DNA from: Hsuehochloa calcarea
Taxonomy: Eukaryota > Streptophyta > Magnoliopsida > Poales > Poaceae
DNA: 64,000 nt
Reading direction: 5' to 3'
Assembly (NCBI GenBank): GCA_036346395.1
Contig: CM070604.1
Span: forward strand, 5,317,904-5,381,903
Position 1 is the first letter of the stretch; the number at the start of each line of letters is the position of its first letter. A model generated the notes under the pieces. It was given only the letters and a program-made list of their open reading frames with translations. It was not told the origin of the DNA and made no database searches. The translations under genes and the position numbers were made by a program. Positions 22,682-34,445 of the stretch are shown here, piece after piece.

Positions 22682-24408
22682 TCATGGTGGATCAACAACA
22701 CTGAGTTTGGAGAGATAGAAGCCATGCTGTGCTCGAGTCTGGGCCTTCGTGAAGAAATCCGCTATCTGAAGCTCGGAAGGCACATACTGAAGAGCAATCA
22801 CCTGATCATGCACACAAGACCTCACGAAAGAAGCATCAACACCAATATGTTTGGTGAGCTCATGCTTCACAGGGTCACGGGCAATACTGATAGCACCTGT
22901 ACTGTCTGACAAGAGAGGAGTCGGTAGTAGTAACAGAAACACCAAAATCCTCAAGTAACCACCGTAGCCAAGTAATCTCTGCTCTCAAGAGAGCCATAGC
23001 TCGCAACTCAGCCTCTGCACTCGAACGGGACACTGCAGTCTGTTTTCTTCGTCTTCCGGCAATAAGCGAACCACCAAGAAAAACACATTAAGCAGAGATA
23101 GACCGGCGATCAGAGGGATCGCTGGCCCAAGTAGCATCCGAATAAGCTGAAGTCATGCGAGCCGGGCGTGGAAAGAAGAGGCGAGAGATAGTCCCACAAA
23201 GGTATCGCAGAACTCGAAGAAGGTGGTCAGTGGACTGAGTGGGAGCGAAAACAAACTGACGCAGAATGTGAACTGGATAAGTGATATCCGGACGAGTAAC
23301 AGCAAGGTAGACAAGACTCCCAACAAGGTGGCGATAGCGAGTCGGATCAGAAAGAGGCTCGCCATCAGAGGGTCGGAGGTGAACATTGAGCTCCATAGGA
23401 GTCTCAACAGGACGCTGATCAGTGAGGGAGGCGCGATCAAGAAGATCTGAATATACTTCTCTTGGGACATAAAGAAACCATCTGGAGTGGAAGTAACCTC
23501 AATCCCAAGGAAGTAACGAAGAGGACCAAGATCCGACATAAGGAACTGCTCAATAAGACGAGCCTTGACAAAGGCAATGTACTCATAGTCATCTCCGGTA
23601 ATGATCATATCATCAACATACAGAAGAAGAAGAGTCCGACCACGAGATGAAGTGTGGACAAAGAGCGCAGGATCATGATCACTTGTCAAAAACCAAGGCG
23701 AAGTGACCACGAGGAGAAGCGCTCAAACCGAGCACGAGGGCTTGCTTAAGGCCATAGAGAGAGCGACAAAGCGGCAGCACCATGCCCTCGAGAATGAATA
23801 CCCAGGTGGCGGATGCATGTAGACCTCCTCACGCAACTCGCCATTAAGAAAGATATTCTTGACATCAAGCTGAGAAACAGACCAGTGGCGAACAGACGCC
23901 ACCGAAAGAAGAGTGCGGACGGGGGTCATGTGGGCCACGGAGGCAAAAGTCTCGTCAGTAGTCACGACCATGCTCCCTTTGAAAGCCACGAGCAACAAGA
24001 CGCGCCTTATAGCGCTCAAGAGAGCCATCGAGCGAGTCTTAATCTTATAGACCCACTTACATGTGATGGGACAAGAGTGAGATGGAAAAGGAACAAGATC
24101 CCAAGTACCAAGACGTTCGAGGCGACAATCTCCTCGGCCATGGCATGCTGCCACTCAGGATGAGTAACAGCATCTCGGTAGGAGGTAGGCTCACAAGTAG
24201 CTGCGCCAGCAAAGGCAAAACGGGCAGGGGGCCGAATCGACTGGCGATCGCGGAGAGCGTAGCGAGGAGAAGACGGCCCATCAGGGGAAGATGAAGCATC
24301 GAAGAAGATGAAACATCGGAGAAGTGGGCTCATCGGAAGATCCTCAATCTGAGATCGGCGAGTGTAGGCGAGTGTAGTAGGGGAGCTGAGGAGCCGCAGG
24401 AGAGGCAA
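22682..24408 (-). pseudogene. Copia reverse transcriptase and RNase H, frameshifted
   Basis: Blocks in order: TCKWVYKIK (about 24,050), VSQLDVKNIFLNGELREEVY (about 23,830-23,890), the catalytic LLLYVDDMIITGDD (about 23,590-23,625), SDLGPLRYFLGIEV, then RNase H with DPTRYRHLVGSLVYLAVTRP (about 23,300), SAYSDATWASDPSDRRS and ISIARDPVKHELTKHI, IADFFTKA at the C-terminus (22,730-22,890). The catalytic residues are present but the frame is broken at least three times. Confidence 0.88.
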
Positions 24409-24419
24409 GCGGCGGCGAC

Positions 24420-25770
24420 AATGGCGGAGAAGCCACAGGAGAAATATGTGGAGACGAGATAGGTGTATCTGGAAAGGTCAAAAAGAGAGACTCCACAGAG
24501 GAAGTCGAAGGAGAGCAGGGCGTGGGTAGAAGGGACAAGACTCGTCGAAAGTCACATCCCGAGAAATCCGCATCCGTCGACCAACAGATCCCAAAGACCG
24601 ATAGCCCTTGTGCTCGACCTTGTACCCCGAGAAAGACACACTCAATTTCTGAGCGGTCGGTTTGGTGCGTTCTCGAGGGCGAGGAGAACGTAGCAAACGC
24701 AAACCAAACGAGCGAAGGCGCGAGTAGTCGGAAGGAGACCACGAGACGCTCAATAGGGATTGCGCCACGAAGAGCGTAAGAAGGTGGATGTTGACGAGAT
24801 AGGTGGCGATGGAAACGACCTCCGCCCAAAAGTGAGGTGGAATAGAGGCGACAATCATCAGTGCACGAGCCGACTCAAGGAGGTGACGATGCTTGCGCTC
24901 AGCAACACCATTCTGAGCATGAGCACCTGGACAAGAGAACTGAGCGAGAGTGCCCTACTCAGCAAGAAACTGCGCAGGTGATGAGAGAGGTACTCGCCAG
25001 CAGAGTCAGCACGAAAGAGACGAATAGGAGTGGAGAATTGTGTGCGAACCATAGTGACAAACTGTTTATAGATAGACAAGACCTCACTACGAGAGGACAT
25101 GAAATATATCCAAGTGTGGCGAGAGAAATCATCTATAAATATGATATAGTATCGATGACCCCTTTCAAACGAAGGAGCGGACCCCAAACATCCGAATGAA
25201 CAAGATCAAATGGGCGTTGAGACACCGACTCACTATGAGGATAAGGAAGTCAAGCCGTTTGCCTAACTTACAGCCCTGACAATGTAGAGACACGTCTCCT
25301 AAGACAGACCCCAGAAGACCACGATGAACTAATGACGACAGACGAGAGCCACACAGATGGCCAAGACGGTGATGCCATTGTTGGAAAGAGCCGGTAGACG
25401 GAGTGGCAGAGGCGGAGAGAGGCGCGCGGCGGTGGCGGCGGAAGGAAGGTGAAGCAGTCAAGCTCCCAGAGACGCTGCGAGTCAAGGCGCCGAGGCCAAA
25501 ACCAACGAGCTCCGTGTGGCGGTCCCGAACACAACAAGAGTCGAGTCAAGAATGATCCGATAACCAAGGTCGATGTCATCCAAAGCAGAAAGAAGTCGCA
25601 TGGTTAGGCGAGGAACATGAGCAATGAAGGAACATGAAAAGATGAGTTGCTAAGAGGTCCTCGACCGAGACGAAAGAGAGGTACCATCGCAGTAAGAACA
25701 CCGGCGGGGGAATCAAGAGGTGTAACAAAGATAGAGTGGAAGAATCGAAAGTCATGTGGAAGGATGCTCG
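24420..25770 (-). pseudogene. Copia protease and integrase region, frameshifted
   Basis: In order on the minus strand: protease remnant SFHMTFDSS (about 25,755), the pre-integrase zinc finger WHHRLGHLCGSRLSSLVHRG with CQGCKLGK (25,270-25,390), and the integrase core IIFIDDFSRHTWIYFM (about 25,120) with FRADSAGEY (about 25,015; Asn of the usual SDNGGEY lost). Then comes PPHFWAEVVSIATYLVN (about 24,790-24,840). Each block is in a different short frame, so the polyprotein cannot be translated. Confidence 0.85.
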
Positions 25771-25773
25771 GAA

Positions 25774-26883
25774 TCAAGGATCCACGGGAGGTACACTGTG
25801 TAGGAGGTGGTTTCTCGGTGCAAGAGTCGATCGCGAGAACCTGCAGAACTCATCGAGGAAGAACTCAAGCGGCAAGTAGTCGTCAAGTCGGTTATCTCTG
25901 CCGCTGAGAGAAAACGCGAAGTAGTCGATCGCGACGTCGTTGTAGAAGTGCCGGTGCGGTGCTAGGAGAAGAACAACGTGAAATATGCCGCTGTTTCTTG
26001 TAGCGAGACTCAATGTGGCCGATCTTGTCGCGATAGGAGCGGCGAGGACGACCACCGCCAGATGGAGGCGGCCACCACCACTGTGGCGGCCGGAGGAGGC
26101 AAAGCGTCTTGGCGTGAAGCGATCGGTGTAGCAGTGTACGGGCGGCGAGCACGGAGGAGTGGCATCGGGCCGGCACCACTCGGGCGAGTCTCCTCGCACG
26201 TATCTCGGTAAGGGCCTCCGAAGAGTGACACGAGGTGGCGTGCAAGTAGCCGGGCACGCCTGCGCTCGAACTTCGGGGCGAAGACGAGTAAGGAACTCGT
26301 GACACGCCAAACTCCAGTCGGCCGCGGACGGCGAGATGAGCAGAACGGCGGCTAGTAGTGCGAAGAGAGTCCATTGGCGCTGCATGCGAAACTCGGCGTA
26401 GAAAGCGTCAACGGTAGCATCACCTGCGAAGAGAGTGCTCTGACGAAATCGATGGTAGAGGGCATCTCGGAGGGTTCGTAGCGATGTCGAAGATGAGTCC
26501 ACATCCAGCAGTAGAAGAAAATCCCACAATCTCAAAAGAGAATCGAGCCGGACATCGGCGATGAGGACAAAGAAGCAGCTGAAGGCGTCGTCGTCGCACC
26601 GAGTGTAGGTAGTCAAGCGATCCATGTAGAAATCGAGCCTCTTGGTAGGCGGGGCGATCTTCTCATCGATAAGGCCAAGAATTTCAATAGCCGCCTTGTC
26701 ACCGTCGGAGGAAGCGCAGCGTAAACTCCGTCGGAGGAGTAGGGCATGGCGGGCGGTGACATCGCCAGAGAGGACGCCCCAGAGATGAAGACCACGCATG
26801 TGGATGCGCATGTGAGACACAAAGTCGGTGTAATTAACACCGTCGAAAATCACCGGGCAGCGAGGGAGGGAAACGGTACCCAT
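25774..26883 (-). CDS. Copia gag polyprotein of the minus-strand element (partly degraded)
   Basis: A 369-residue open frame starts at the first ATG after the leader (MGTVSLPRCPVIFDGVNYTD). The N-terminal 'F-G-NY--W--HM' type motif and the following helical region fit plant Copia gag, the nucleocapsid-forming protein. The zinc-knuckle region (DKIGHIESR) is found only in another frame near 26,010-26,040 and lacks some of its Cys residues, so the C-terminal half of this frame is probably shifted. Protease (HMTFDSS) begins around 25,760 in yet another frame. Confidence 0.7.
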   Translation of the reverse strand: MGTVSLPRCPVIFDGVNYTDFVSHMRIHMRGLHLWGVLSGDVTARHALLLRRSLRCASSDGDKAAIEILGLIDEKIAPPTKRLDFYMDRLTTYTRCDDDAFSCFFVLIADVRLDSLLRLWDFLLLLDVDSSSTSLRTLRDALYHRFRQSTLFAGDATVDAFYAEFRMQRQWTLFALLAAVLLISPSAADWSLACHEFLTRLRPEVRAQACPATCTPPRVTLRRPLPRYVRGDSPEWCRPDATPPCSPPVHCYTDRFTPRRFASSGRHSGGGRLHLAVVVLAAPIATRSATLSLATRNSGIFHVVLLLAPHRHFYNDVAIDYFAFSLSGRDNRLDDYLPLEFFLDEFCRFSRSTLAPRNHLLHSVPPVDP

Positions 26884-27411
26884 TGGTAGGCGACGGGCGG
26901 CGCGACGAAAGCAAATAACGTAGTCTAATAGGCGGCCCGATGGCGCGGCGATTAGACCGACGTTTTTCTTCGCTCCTTTAAAAAGGAACCGACTGGGCTG
27001 ATTCTAATCGGCCCAGTGCCAAACGGGGGAAACCCTGACTAGGGTTTCCCTCCTCTGATAAGCGGCGGGGCGGGGCGCGATTCGAGCGGTAGCCGGCGTC
27101 GGTGGCGGCGGCGGCGGTCGTCGGCGAGCCCGGCGGCTTAGCGCGGCTCGAGGATGATGATGCTCGGCGGCGGCGATCGTCGACGAGGCCGGCGGCTTTG
27201 GCGCGGGCGTCTCCGTTCTTCGCGCGCTTCGGTGCGGCGCGCCGAGCACTCGGCGACGATCGTGGCGGCGCGCCGAGCGGCGGGGCCTTGGGCGGCGAGG
27301 CGCGAGCGAGGCTCGGCGGGGTCGTGGTACTAAGCGAGCTCGCGGCGGCGGCAGTGGGTGCGGAGGAGCTCCCCTGTCGCGTCGGGCGAGAGGCGGAGGG
27401 CTAGGAAGACC

Positions 27412-27498
27412 GGAGATGACGATGGGCACGAGCGCCGCCACGCCGGACGCCTGCTGGAAGAACTGCAGGCCGAGGATGGCGAGCAGCACGCGTCGGCC
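27412..27498 (-). pseudogene. Possible captured sugar-transporter fragment in the Copia leader
   Basis: Between the primer site and gag, the minus strand reads RRVLLAILGLQFFQQASGV, very like the start of the second half (seventh membrane segment) of plant monosaccharide/polyol transporters, 'RR-L---LG-QFFQQ-SG'. The similarity fades after about 20 residues and the flanks are GC-rich without clear domains. The leader is about 900 bases, long for an element this small. A single motif is weak support. Confidence 0.35.
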
Positions 27499-27779
27499 GG
27501 ACCAGGATGTCGAGGCAGAGACGGCTTCCCGCCGGTAGATGGAGAGGCAGAGACGGCTTCACGGCTTCCCCTTCCCCTGCTCCTGGTGGACGAGGCGGCA
27601 CCAACGAGGTGGTGATGGCGCAAGACGACGAGTCGGCGGCCGACTCAAGAGACGATCCGATCTGGAATCTAGAGATAGGAGGCAACGCGATCCGATCGGG
27701 AGTCGTCGGGCGACGGCAAGAGACGATGCCGTCAGAGCGGCGGTGGGCGTGGCGACAAGCGAAGCGAAACCCTAGGTAC

Positions 27780-27791
27780 GCTCTGATACCA
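27780..27791 (-). other. Primer-binding site, initiator Met tRNA type
   Basis: On the minus strand TGGTATCAGAGC directly abuts the 5' LTR. This is the standard Copia site complementary to the 3' end of initiator methionine tRNA. Confidence 0.95.
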
Positions 27792-27919
27792 TGTTATGAA
27801 TATCGCTTGTATTCAATATGAGGCCAATGAGCCAATATATATACACAAGAAGATGTTACAGATAAGGAAATCAAATAATATCTAGAGTCCTATTCTATCT
27901 CTAATATATATCTCTAACA
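27792..27919 (-). repeat. 5' LTR of the minus-strand Copia element
   Basis: 128 bases, differing from the 3' LTR by a G/A near 27,830 and a T/C near 27,882. No TATA box is obvious, apart from an AT-rich TATATATA stretch inside it. Confidence 0.95.
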
Positions 27920-28797
27920 GGACAAATGAAACGAAACCATTTGGTACGAGTTGGTTCAAGTTGAGAGAATATTTCACAGATCTTGAACAAACTCGTTCGC
28001 TAAAAGCTGTCAAACCACACGGTACAGAGATGGGCTTGTCCATTGGCTCGCATGCGCTCACCTTCCTCTCGTGCTATCCTCACGTTCTGAATGCCGCCAC
28101 GTTGCCTCTGGATGTCACTAAGCCGCGCCTTCATCTTGACTCGCGCCGGCTGCCTTGCCATCAGACACCGCCACCTCGTCTGTCGACGCCGCCACGCCAT
28201 GCCTTTGTCTTGCCTCCCGCCTTCACCGCATTGCCATCAGACACCATCGCCTTGCCTATCCACGCCGCCCAACACCAAGGTAAGCAGGAGCCGAGGCAGC
28301 GTAGTAATGGTCAATTAGATCAACCGGCGGGGTGAAAGGAAAGAAGAAGGTGCAGGGCAAGGCGCAGTGGTGGCTATAGAAAGCCGATGGCAAGGCACTG
28401 CGGTAGCTGAGGGCGAGGCGAGGCGGTGGTGGCAAGGAAAGAACAATGCAATTGAAGAGCAGCCAAGGAAGAAAGAAGTAGAGGGAAAGAGACATGCGGC
28501 CAAAAGACAAGATAAGCAGGAAAGAGAGAAATGAAAGGAGTAAAGGAAAAGAAAATAATAGAAAAAAAAAGTTTTGTGGTAATCACACCGTCACAAGAGA
28601 GGAGGTTATTAGAACATATTTTATCCCTCGAACCAAACAATAACTTGAACCATTGTATACCGTTTCATACAGCCAACCAAACGTAACCTCGTATCATCTA
28701 TACAACCAACCAAACACATTATCTTAATCATCTCATTCAGCTTGTGTCATCTTATCCTATTCAACTCCACCCCTTCAATCAAACAAACACACCCTTA

Positions 28798-31613
28798 CAT
28801 TCCCTCAATGCCACCAACAGTTTGTGTAACTTTACATTTCTCTTATCTAAAACACGCACAATTGTCCAAGTTAAATATCGGCGAGAAGCAAGATCAATTA
28901 CTCGTAAATATGTCAATTCCAATCGGTTACCACCTAGTTACCAGCGGCAATCTATTCTAGCATGTATACCAATCACTCGTGCAAACCTCCATCCTTTTCA
29001 CAGCATAGTTTTCCCATTAATTCCTGCTGCTAATTTGCAGCTTCACAATTCGCCAAAAGATCGAAGAGATTGACTGGTTCGTCGTCGTCGCCGCTGTTCA
29101 TTTTGCGCGGCACTACCGTCCCTGCCTTTCCGGTTAGTACTTTCTCTGTTCTTGTTTTATGTGGCCGTCTTTGCCTTCCTTGCGCTAATTTTCAAAGCTC
29201 TTTCCCATTTCCCCAGCTTCTTGTACTGTAGTGACGACTCTAGCTAGCCCCTAGGGTAGTGGAGTACCCTCGTACGTACTACGTGCTGCTACAAATTTTA
29301 CAGCTGTGTGTAATTAATTTGTCGATTTCTCGATCCATGGAGATAGGCAGTACCCTTCTTCTTTTCTCTACTTCGTAAAGGCAGAGAACTCAACACATGC
29401 AGTACGATCAACCCTGGATCAGAAATCAGCAATTATACCTATTATGGTCTTGTCCATCACAAAATTGGAGACTTAAAAGAGTCACAAAGGCCTGTGCCTG
29501 AGCATGAATACGCCCTGAAGTAAAAGAAAAATGCTTTAGAAACATGCCGCTCTTCCACTGTCACCAGGGGCTCTGAAGAAGTACTGAACAGTGAACACTA
29601 AAGGCAGCAAAGTTTGCAGTTTCTATCTAAACATTACAGACCCAAAAACCCCCAGGAGAAGACGCAATAATTCGTTAGCCCACTGTGCAAAACGGAGGCT
29701 GTACTTGCACGACGACCGTTCATGCATCATGATTGCCCCGGGAACGAAACGACTTCGCAACGGCATCACACCTGACCTACAACGCTGTTGGATCTCCCTC
29801 GATGATTAGTCCGTGCAGCCAGCCAGCCTTGCTGCTGCTTGGACCTGCCGGCCGGTGACAACCAGCTGCTGCTGCCTGCTAGCTAGTCCTCAAACGTTTA
29901 GCACAATAATAAGCAACAAATTAAGCACCTGACGAAAACACACAGTTGTTGCAGTGATGACAGGCTTCAGAGATCGATGGATCATCAGTGCATGCAGCAA
30001 GCAGTGTAGATGCAACACATGCAGTGTGGCTACCTGGATAGATACTACCACTACTAGCACTCCTACATGTGATGGAGATGGCCAATAACTGCAAGCCATA
30101 TGACTGGATGGTTACTGTGCCTTGTCTTGAAGCTTGTTTCTGGCATGCCTAGCGCCATAGCGGGTGAGCATTTCAGGCTTACAAGCATGTGGCTTTTACT
30201 CGCCAGTAACCAGATCCAGATTCAGATATATGCAAGTCAAAAGAGAAACACCCTGTGGAATTATGGATGGCCATGTGAGGGTTTCACCCACATGAGCAGC
30301 TGCTGCATGCTAGCTGGTAGTAACGTATGTACATACCTGGCTTGCATGATGTGAAGTAGTTGAAGGTCAGGACTGTTTGGTTTGTATTTTGCAAAGGTAA
30401 TTCGATGGATGTTCTGGAATTTTTCCAATTTGAGATATCAATTAGGCATTTGCGCGAGGTTTGGGAGAAACAAATTAATTAAGGTTATCTAGTATAAGCG
30501 AAGGGCTATATATGCTAGCTGTGTTTGTGAAATCAAGATATATCGCATAGATAGATGGTGTAATATGCATGAGTCGAATAACAGAAGGAAATGCATGCGT
30601 AAACCCACACCATGCATTGTTGCCTTTGTCGTACTCCTAGTCATTTTCCCGAGGACAGAGGGTACTCCCATTGTGCATTTTGGTTTTGGTGACTATTTGG
30701 CTATATATGCATTGCGCGCCTACCTTGAGAGTTCAAAACTGCAATTGTAGATAGATATATCCAAATAAAAATTGAACTTGCATCACCTCTGTTTATCAAG
30801 AAAGCCGCACGTGTTTATTACGGAACATACTGCCTTTTTAGAGGCATTAAAGAACGTACGTAGTACTACTAATAAGAAAGAATAGCAAATAATGAAAGCT
30901 CTTAAGAACAAATATGCTACTAATAAGAAAGAACAAGTTTGGTCATCAAATTTAATGTGGAATCCTAACTCACTCACGGCTGAGACCATCCATGCTTATT
31001 TACATGAGTTCCAGACCAAACTTGTCAGGCATCTCCGGCGCCCCAAACCGGCCTGCTTACTTGAGATATGCCCCCAAAAAAAGGCCATGTCTGCATGCGT
31101 GTTTGGGCCGGGGACAGATCGAAACGATGGCATGTCCTCGAAGCCCCATGTCTGCCCTTTTTCCTCTCTTCCTTTCTTCCTTCTGCATGGAACATTCGCT
31201 GTTAAAGTTAAAACTGAACTGAATGAACAGTGCGAGACTGGTGGCTTTTCATGTGCATGCACGCACGCACGCGCGGGAATAATCACCGTGGCACGGTGGC
31301 GGCGCCACGCACGTACGCATGTTTGCGTGCGTGATGCTTGGCACTATGGCAACACGCACGGACGACGTACGCAACGTGCGCCGATTATGTGCGTATCATG
31401 CAGCCGTGCAGGCAGGCAGGCAGAGTTTCGCGCAGGACCACTTCGGTTCAAGTACCAAAGACAGTTCGACGACACTCCGATCAACCGCCGCTGGCTAGCG
31501 CGTGCATGCAGCGATCGACAGTACAAGAGTGGCACATGGAGTCATCAGGGCGGATCCGGAAAAAATCAGTCACTAGGGTTATTCACCAGGTTATCGAGGT
31601 CACCGCCTACGCG
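28798..31613. other. No recognisable gene
   Basis: Contains a 260-residue open frame at 30,892-31,674 that looks non-coding (low-complexity CACG/CATG repeats, no domain), and the short duplicated phrase 'ctactaataagaaagaa' near 30,865 and 30,918. Some of 29.0-29.8 kb could be untranslated sequence of a gene outside my recognition. Confidence 0.45.
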
Positions 31614-32719
31614 TAGGGGTGTTTTTGGTTGCATGCATGTCTCTACCTTAGCCCGTATGGGTAATCTAGGTTGAAATTAGCCATACTGAGTGGATGTAAT
31701 GGTGGGCTGTTTGGTTGTATGTTTTTATTGGACTAAACTGTGCTGAGATATTGTTTGGTTCCATGACTGGGTGTAATGTTTGGCTGTTTAATTGTCTGCA
31801 TATGGTAGGGTGTGCTCACCTCTTCTAGTTGGTGGTGAGAATACACACTTAGTAGAATGTTTAAGTTGGTTGTAAAAATGGCTAAGGACACGACTATACC
31901 ACAAATTAGCCATTAGAGTTTGTTTTCTGCATAATTTTCTCCGCAACCAACTGACAGAAACATCTTACGGCTTTTAGTTGTCATCCTACAAATCATATTG
32001 ATATTAACATATGGATCATATGATTAACAACTACGATAGTTGTACTATGGTCATCCACATTATGAATGGAAAAGATTTTTTTTACGAAGCAGACAAACGA
32101 AGGATCTCACTTTTACAATTTTGTTGTGCCACATTATGAACGTGTAAGATTTTTAATTTCTTTGTGTCCTGGCTATTTTTTTTTACAATCCTTCGCCGAG
32201 CCAAACTATATGGTTGCAAGATGTATAGATGTGTTAACTTTTTCTTGTTTTGTCTAGTGTTATATGGTTCAATGTCTACTTGACAAGGCAATACAAGAAA
32301 ATCCTAACTAATCTTGTTGGTTGGATTGAAATAACTGGATGGTCCAAAAACATTAGAATGTATTGTAAAAAGGCTTGCAAATAAAAAAGAGGTGAAAATG
32401 GTCAAGATGACTCAATGAATATAACGACTAACTTCATAACTTTGATTCTCCCACCCAAGTCAGCATTCTACCCAAGTAAAAGCAATTTTCATCTGATATA
32501 TCAATATGCTTAAAAGAAGCAGTGCAATGGTTATATCCTTGGCATGTCAATTAGAATACTTAATCTACTAATTGAAATCCATGAACCCAGCTCATCCGGA
32601 TGGAAATCAAAGTTCATGTTACAACAGCTTACATCAATTTAAATAGTAGAAATATGATCACCACAAGTTGAACCATAACTGCATTATCTTGACAAGGGTA
32701 GTTTTCATGGAAATCACCA

Positions 32720-33005
32720 TCAATGCACACAACCATTAGTCTCAGTTCGTGTTGCATTGTGCAAATGTTCATGATGCAAAGGACAAAATGCAACATCATC
32801 ACACACGAGAGGACCCCTATTGTGCCACATCTCCATAGCCAAGTCATCCCTCATATGAGCCCATGTTTGTACAATGTCATTGTGGCACACATGACTATGT
32901 AGCTCTAGCTCTTCTAATTATGGCAAGCATGTAAGCACGCATGAAAATAGCTAGACCTGCACCCCTCACAATTAGGAGTTGTCGTTTACGTGCCAAGTCA
33001 TCCAT
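32720..33005 (-). pseudogene. Decayed unidentified reading frame, probably transposon-derived
   Basis: From an ATG at 33,005 the minus strand reads MDDLARKRQLLIVRGAGLAI, FMRAYMLAIIRRARAT and a stop. Shifting one frame, it continues HSHVCHNDIVQTWAHMRDDL, AMEMWHNRG and about 30 more residues to a stop at 32,720. Two coherent, charged and helical segments joined by a frameshift suggest a former gene. I do not recognise the family; the setting between possible transposon ends suggests a transposon-encoded protein. Confidence 0.45.
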
Positions 33006-33940
33006 CTATGAACCAAACACAATACCAATATATCATTATTACATGATGGTGTTGTCACACTGCCATTGCAATCTCAATTGAATGCAGCAAGTTTACATGC
33101 ATGTATGCCACGACTGCCACATCCTAGGGATGCTCCTCCAGTGGCATACCATCATCGATCAATTGATGCTTCACATATCCACAAATTTTCAGTGGCATAC
33201 CAGTTCTAGATGAAAAACATCCATAGCACAGATCAACATGGGAGGTTTGACAAATTGAAAGATCTAGACCCGCCATTATGAGTTAATGGAGTGTTTTGGT
33301 GATTAATGACAAATCCAAATATGAGACTAATTCTCTTGTCAAGTATTATCTTTGTGTAGTCTCATTTGGATATAAAGGTGAAACACAACGAGGTATGCAA
33401 TCGACATCTCAATCTTATATATTGTTGCATTTCTCGGATCCAAAATATAGGATTGAACTCAACCATAAGTTAAACTTGAATATGTGCATATGACCTTATT
33501 ACACATTTGTGTATGCACATATTTAGGGGGAGTTTTATCCTATACTTTGTGGTTTCATTAGTATTGATCCATATTCCATTCTCCACATATACTAATGATC
33601 TTTACGTTGAAACAAAACCTTTGAGTATACAAAACTTGTGTAGTTCGTACATACTCATGTTATGAGTATATGGAACTTGTGTAGTTCTTGTATACTCATG
33701 TTAGAGTATATATAACTTGTGTAGTTTATATATACTCATTTGTTCTCTCATTTATCATCATTAAATTTATGAGAAATTAAGTGGTTATCATCAATTACCA
33801 AAAAGGGAAAGATTGAGGTATCTTGTCCCACCACTATGAGTTAATGGTATGGTGTGGTAATTAATGATGATCACATTGTGGAACTAACATTTTCCATGAG
33901 TTGGATATATAGGTTATGTTCCAGGATGATGAAGACTTGG

Positions 33941-34191
33941 GATGATCATGAGTTGATCATCAAGTCAAGAGCTTGGTGTAAATGATGCATCATGAGTTGA
34001 TGCTTATCAAGAAGAGATGATCATGAGTTGATCATCAAGACAAGAGAAGACCCATCATGTGTTGATGGAGGTCAAGTGAAGGAATGCATCATGCGTTGAT
34101 GCATGTGAAGAATCGGGATGAAGAAATCATCATGTGTTGATGATGTTCAAGACAAGATCCCGAAGTGAAGAAATCATCATGAGTTGATGAT
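33941..34191. repeat. Seven hairpins with loop TGNGT and covarying arms (array 2)
   Basis: Each unit is an arm, the five-base loop TGAGT, TGTGT or TGCGT, and the complementary arm. Arms: GATGATCA/TGATCATC (33,941 and 34,016), GCATCA/TGATGC (33,987), CCATCA/TGATGG (34,052), ATGCATCA/TGATGCAT (34,084), ATCATCA/TGATGAT (34,126 and 34,173). All pair perfectly. Units are 30-50 bases apart with AAG-rich spacers. Confidence 0.9.
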
Positions 34192-34445
34192 TGTCAAAGT
34201 CAAGGACCCGGACTTGAAGTGTTGATGTGCGTTATCAAGCTTCAAGAAGATGCAAGGCAAAGGTATGACTAGCTAGGGCTAAGGATGTGTTCCTAGTCTT
34301 TTACCAGTCTCGGTGTTTGGTTGATAGACCGGATTGCTAGTATAGGATTACCGTACTATTAAGAGGGGTCTTGACTAGTAGCATGAGTTAGTCATATGTT
34401 GATAGCTCATTGTGTTTACTCTAGCTCATCTATGTATGGAGCTAT

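Larger units (their letters stand above)
22541..27919 (-). mobile_element. Copia retrotransposon with 128-bp LTRs, minus strand
   Basis: Identical-length LTRs (22,541-22,668 and 27,792-27,919) begin TGTTATGAATATC and end ATCTCTAACA and differ at only two bases, which implies recent insertion. Read on the minus strand the order is 5' LTR, primer site TGGTATCAGAGC, leader, gag, protease, integrase, RT, RNase H, polypurine tract and 3' LTR, the Copia order. Flanks are GGACG and GGACA, a target duplication with one change. Pol frames are broken in several places, so it is not autonomous now despite young LTRs. Confidence 0.93.
22377..28794. mobile_element. Harbinger/Tourist-like element with TTA duplication, split by a Copia element
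   Basis: The left end GGGTGCGTTTGG and the right end (read on the minus strand) GGGTGTGTTTG are inverted repeats with one mismatch. Both are flanked by TTA (22,374-22,376 and 28,795-28,797), the target duplication preferred by PIF/Harbinger elements. Without the nested Copia element (22,541-27,919) it would be about 1.0 kb, with no transposase found, so it is non-autonomous. Repeats of 'ggtggtacctggat' occur near the left end. Confidence 0.7.

Noticed and set aside
24082..26211. Plus-strand open frames across the minus-strand Copia element
   Set aside because: They are antisense shadows of the Copia gag and pol reading frames.
27961..28335. 124-residue plus-strand open frame in the Harbinger-like element
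   Set aside because: Pro/Leu/His-rich low-complexity translation, with an internal duplicated phrase 'ttgccatcagacacc'; no transposase motif.
30892..31674. 260-residue plus-strand open frame
   Set aside because: Composition dominated by CACG/CATG repeats, no domain, no neighbouring splice or promoter evidence; probably a chance open frame in GC-rich DNA.
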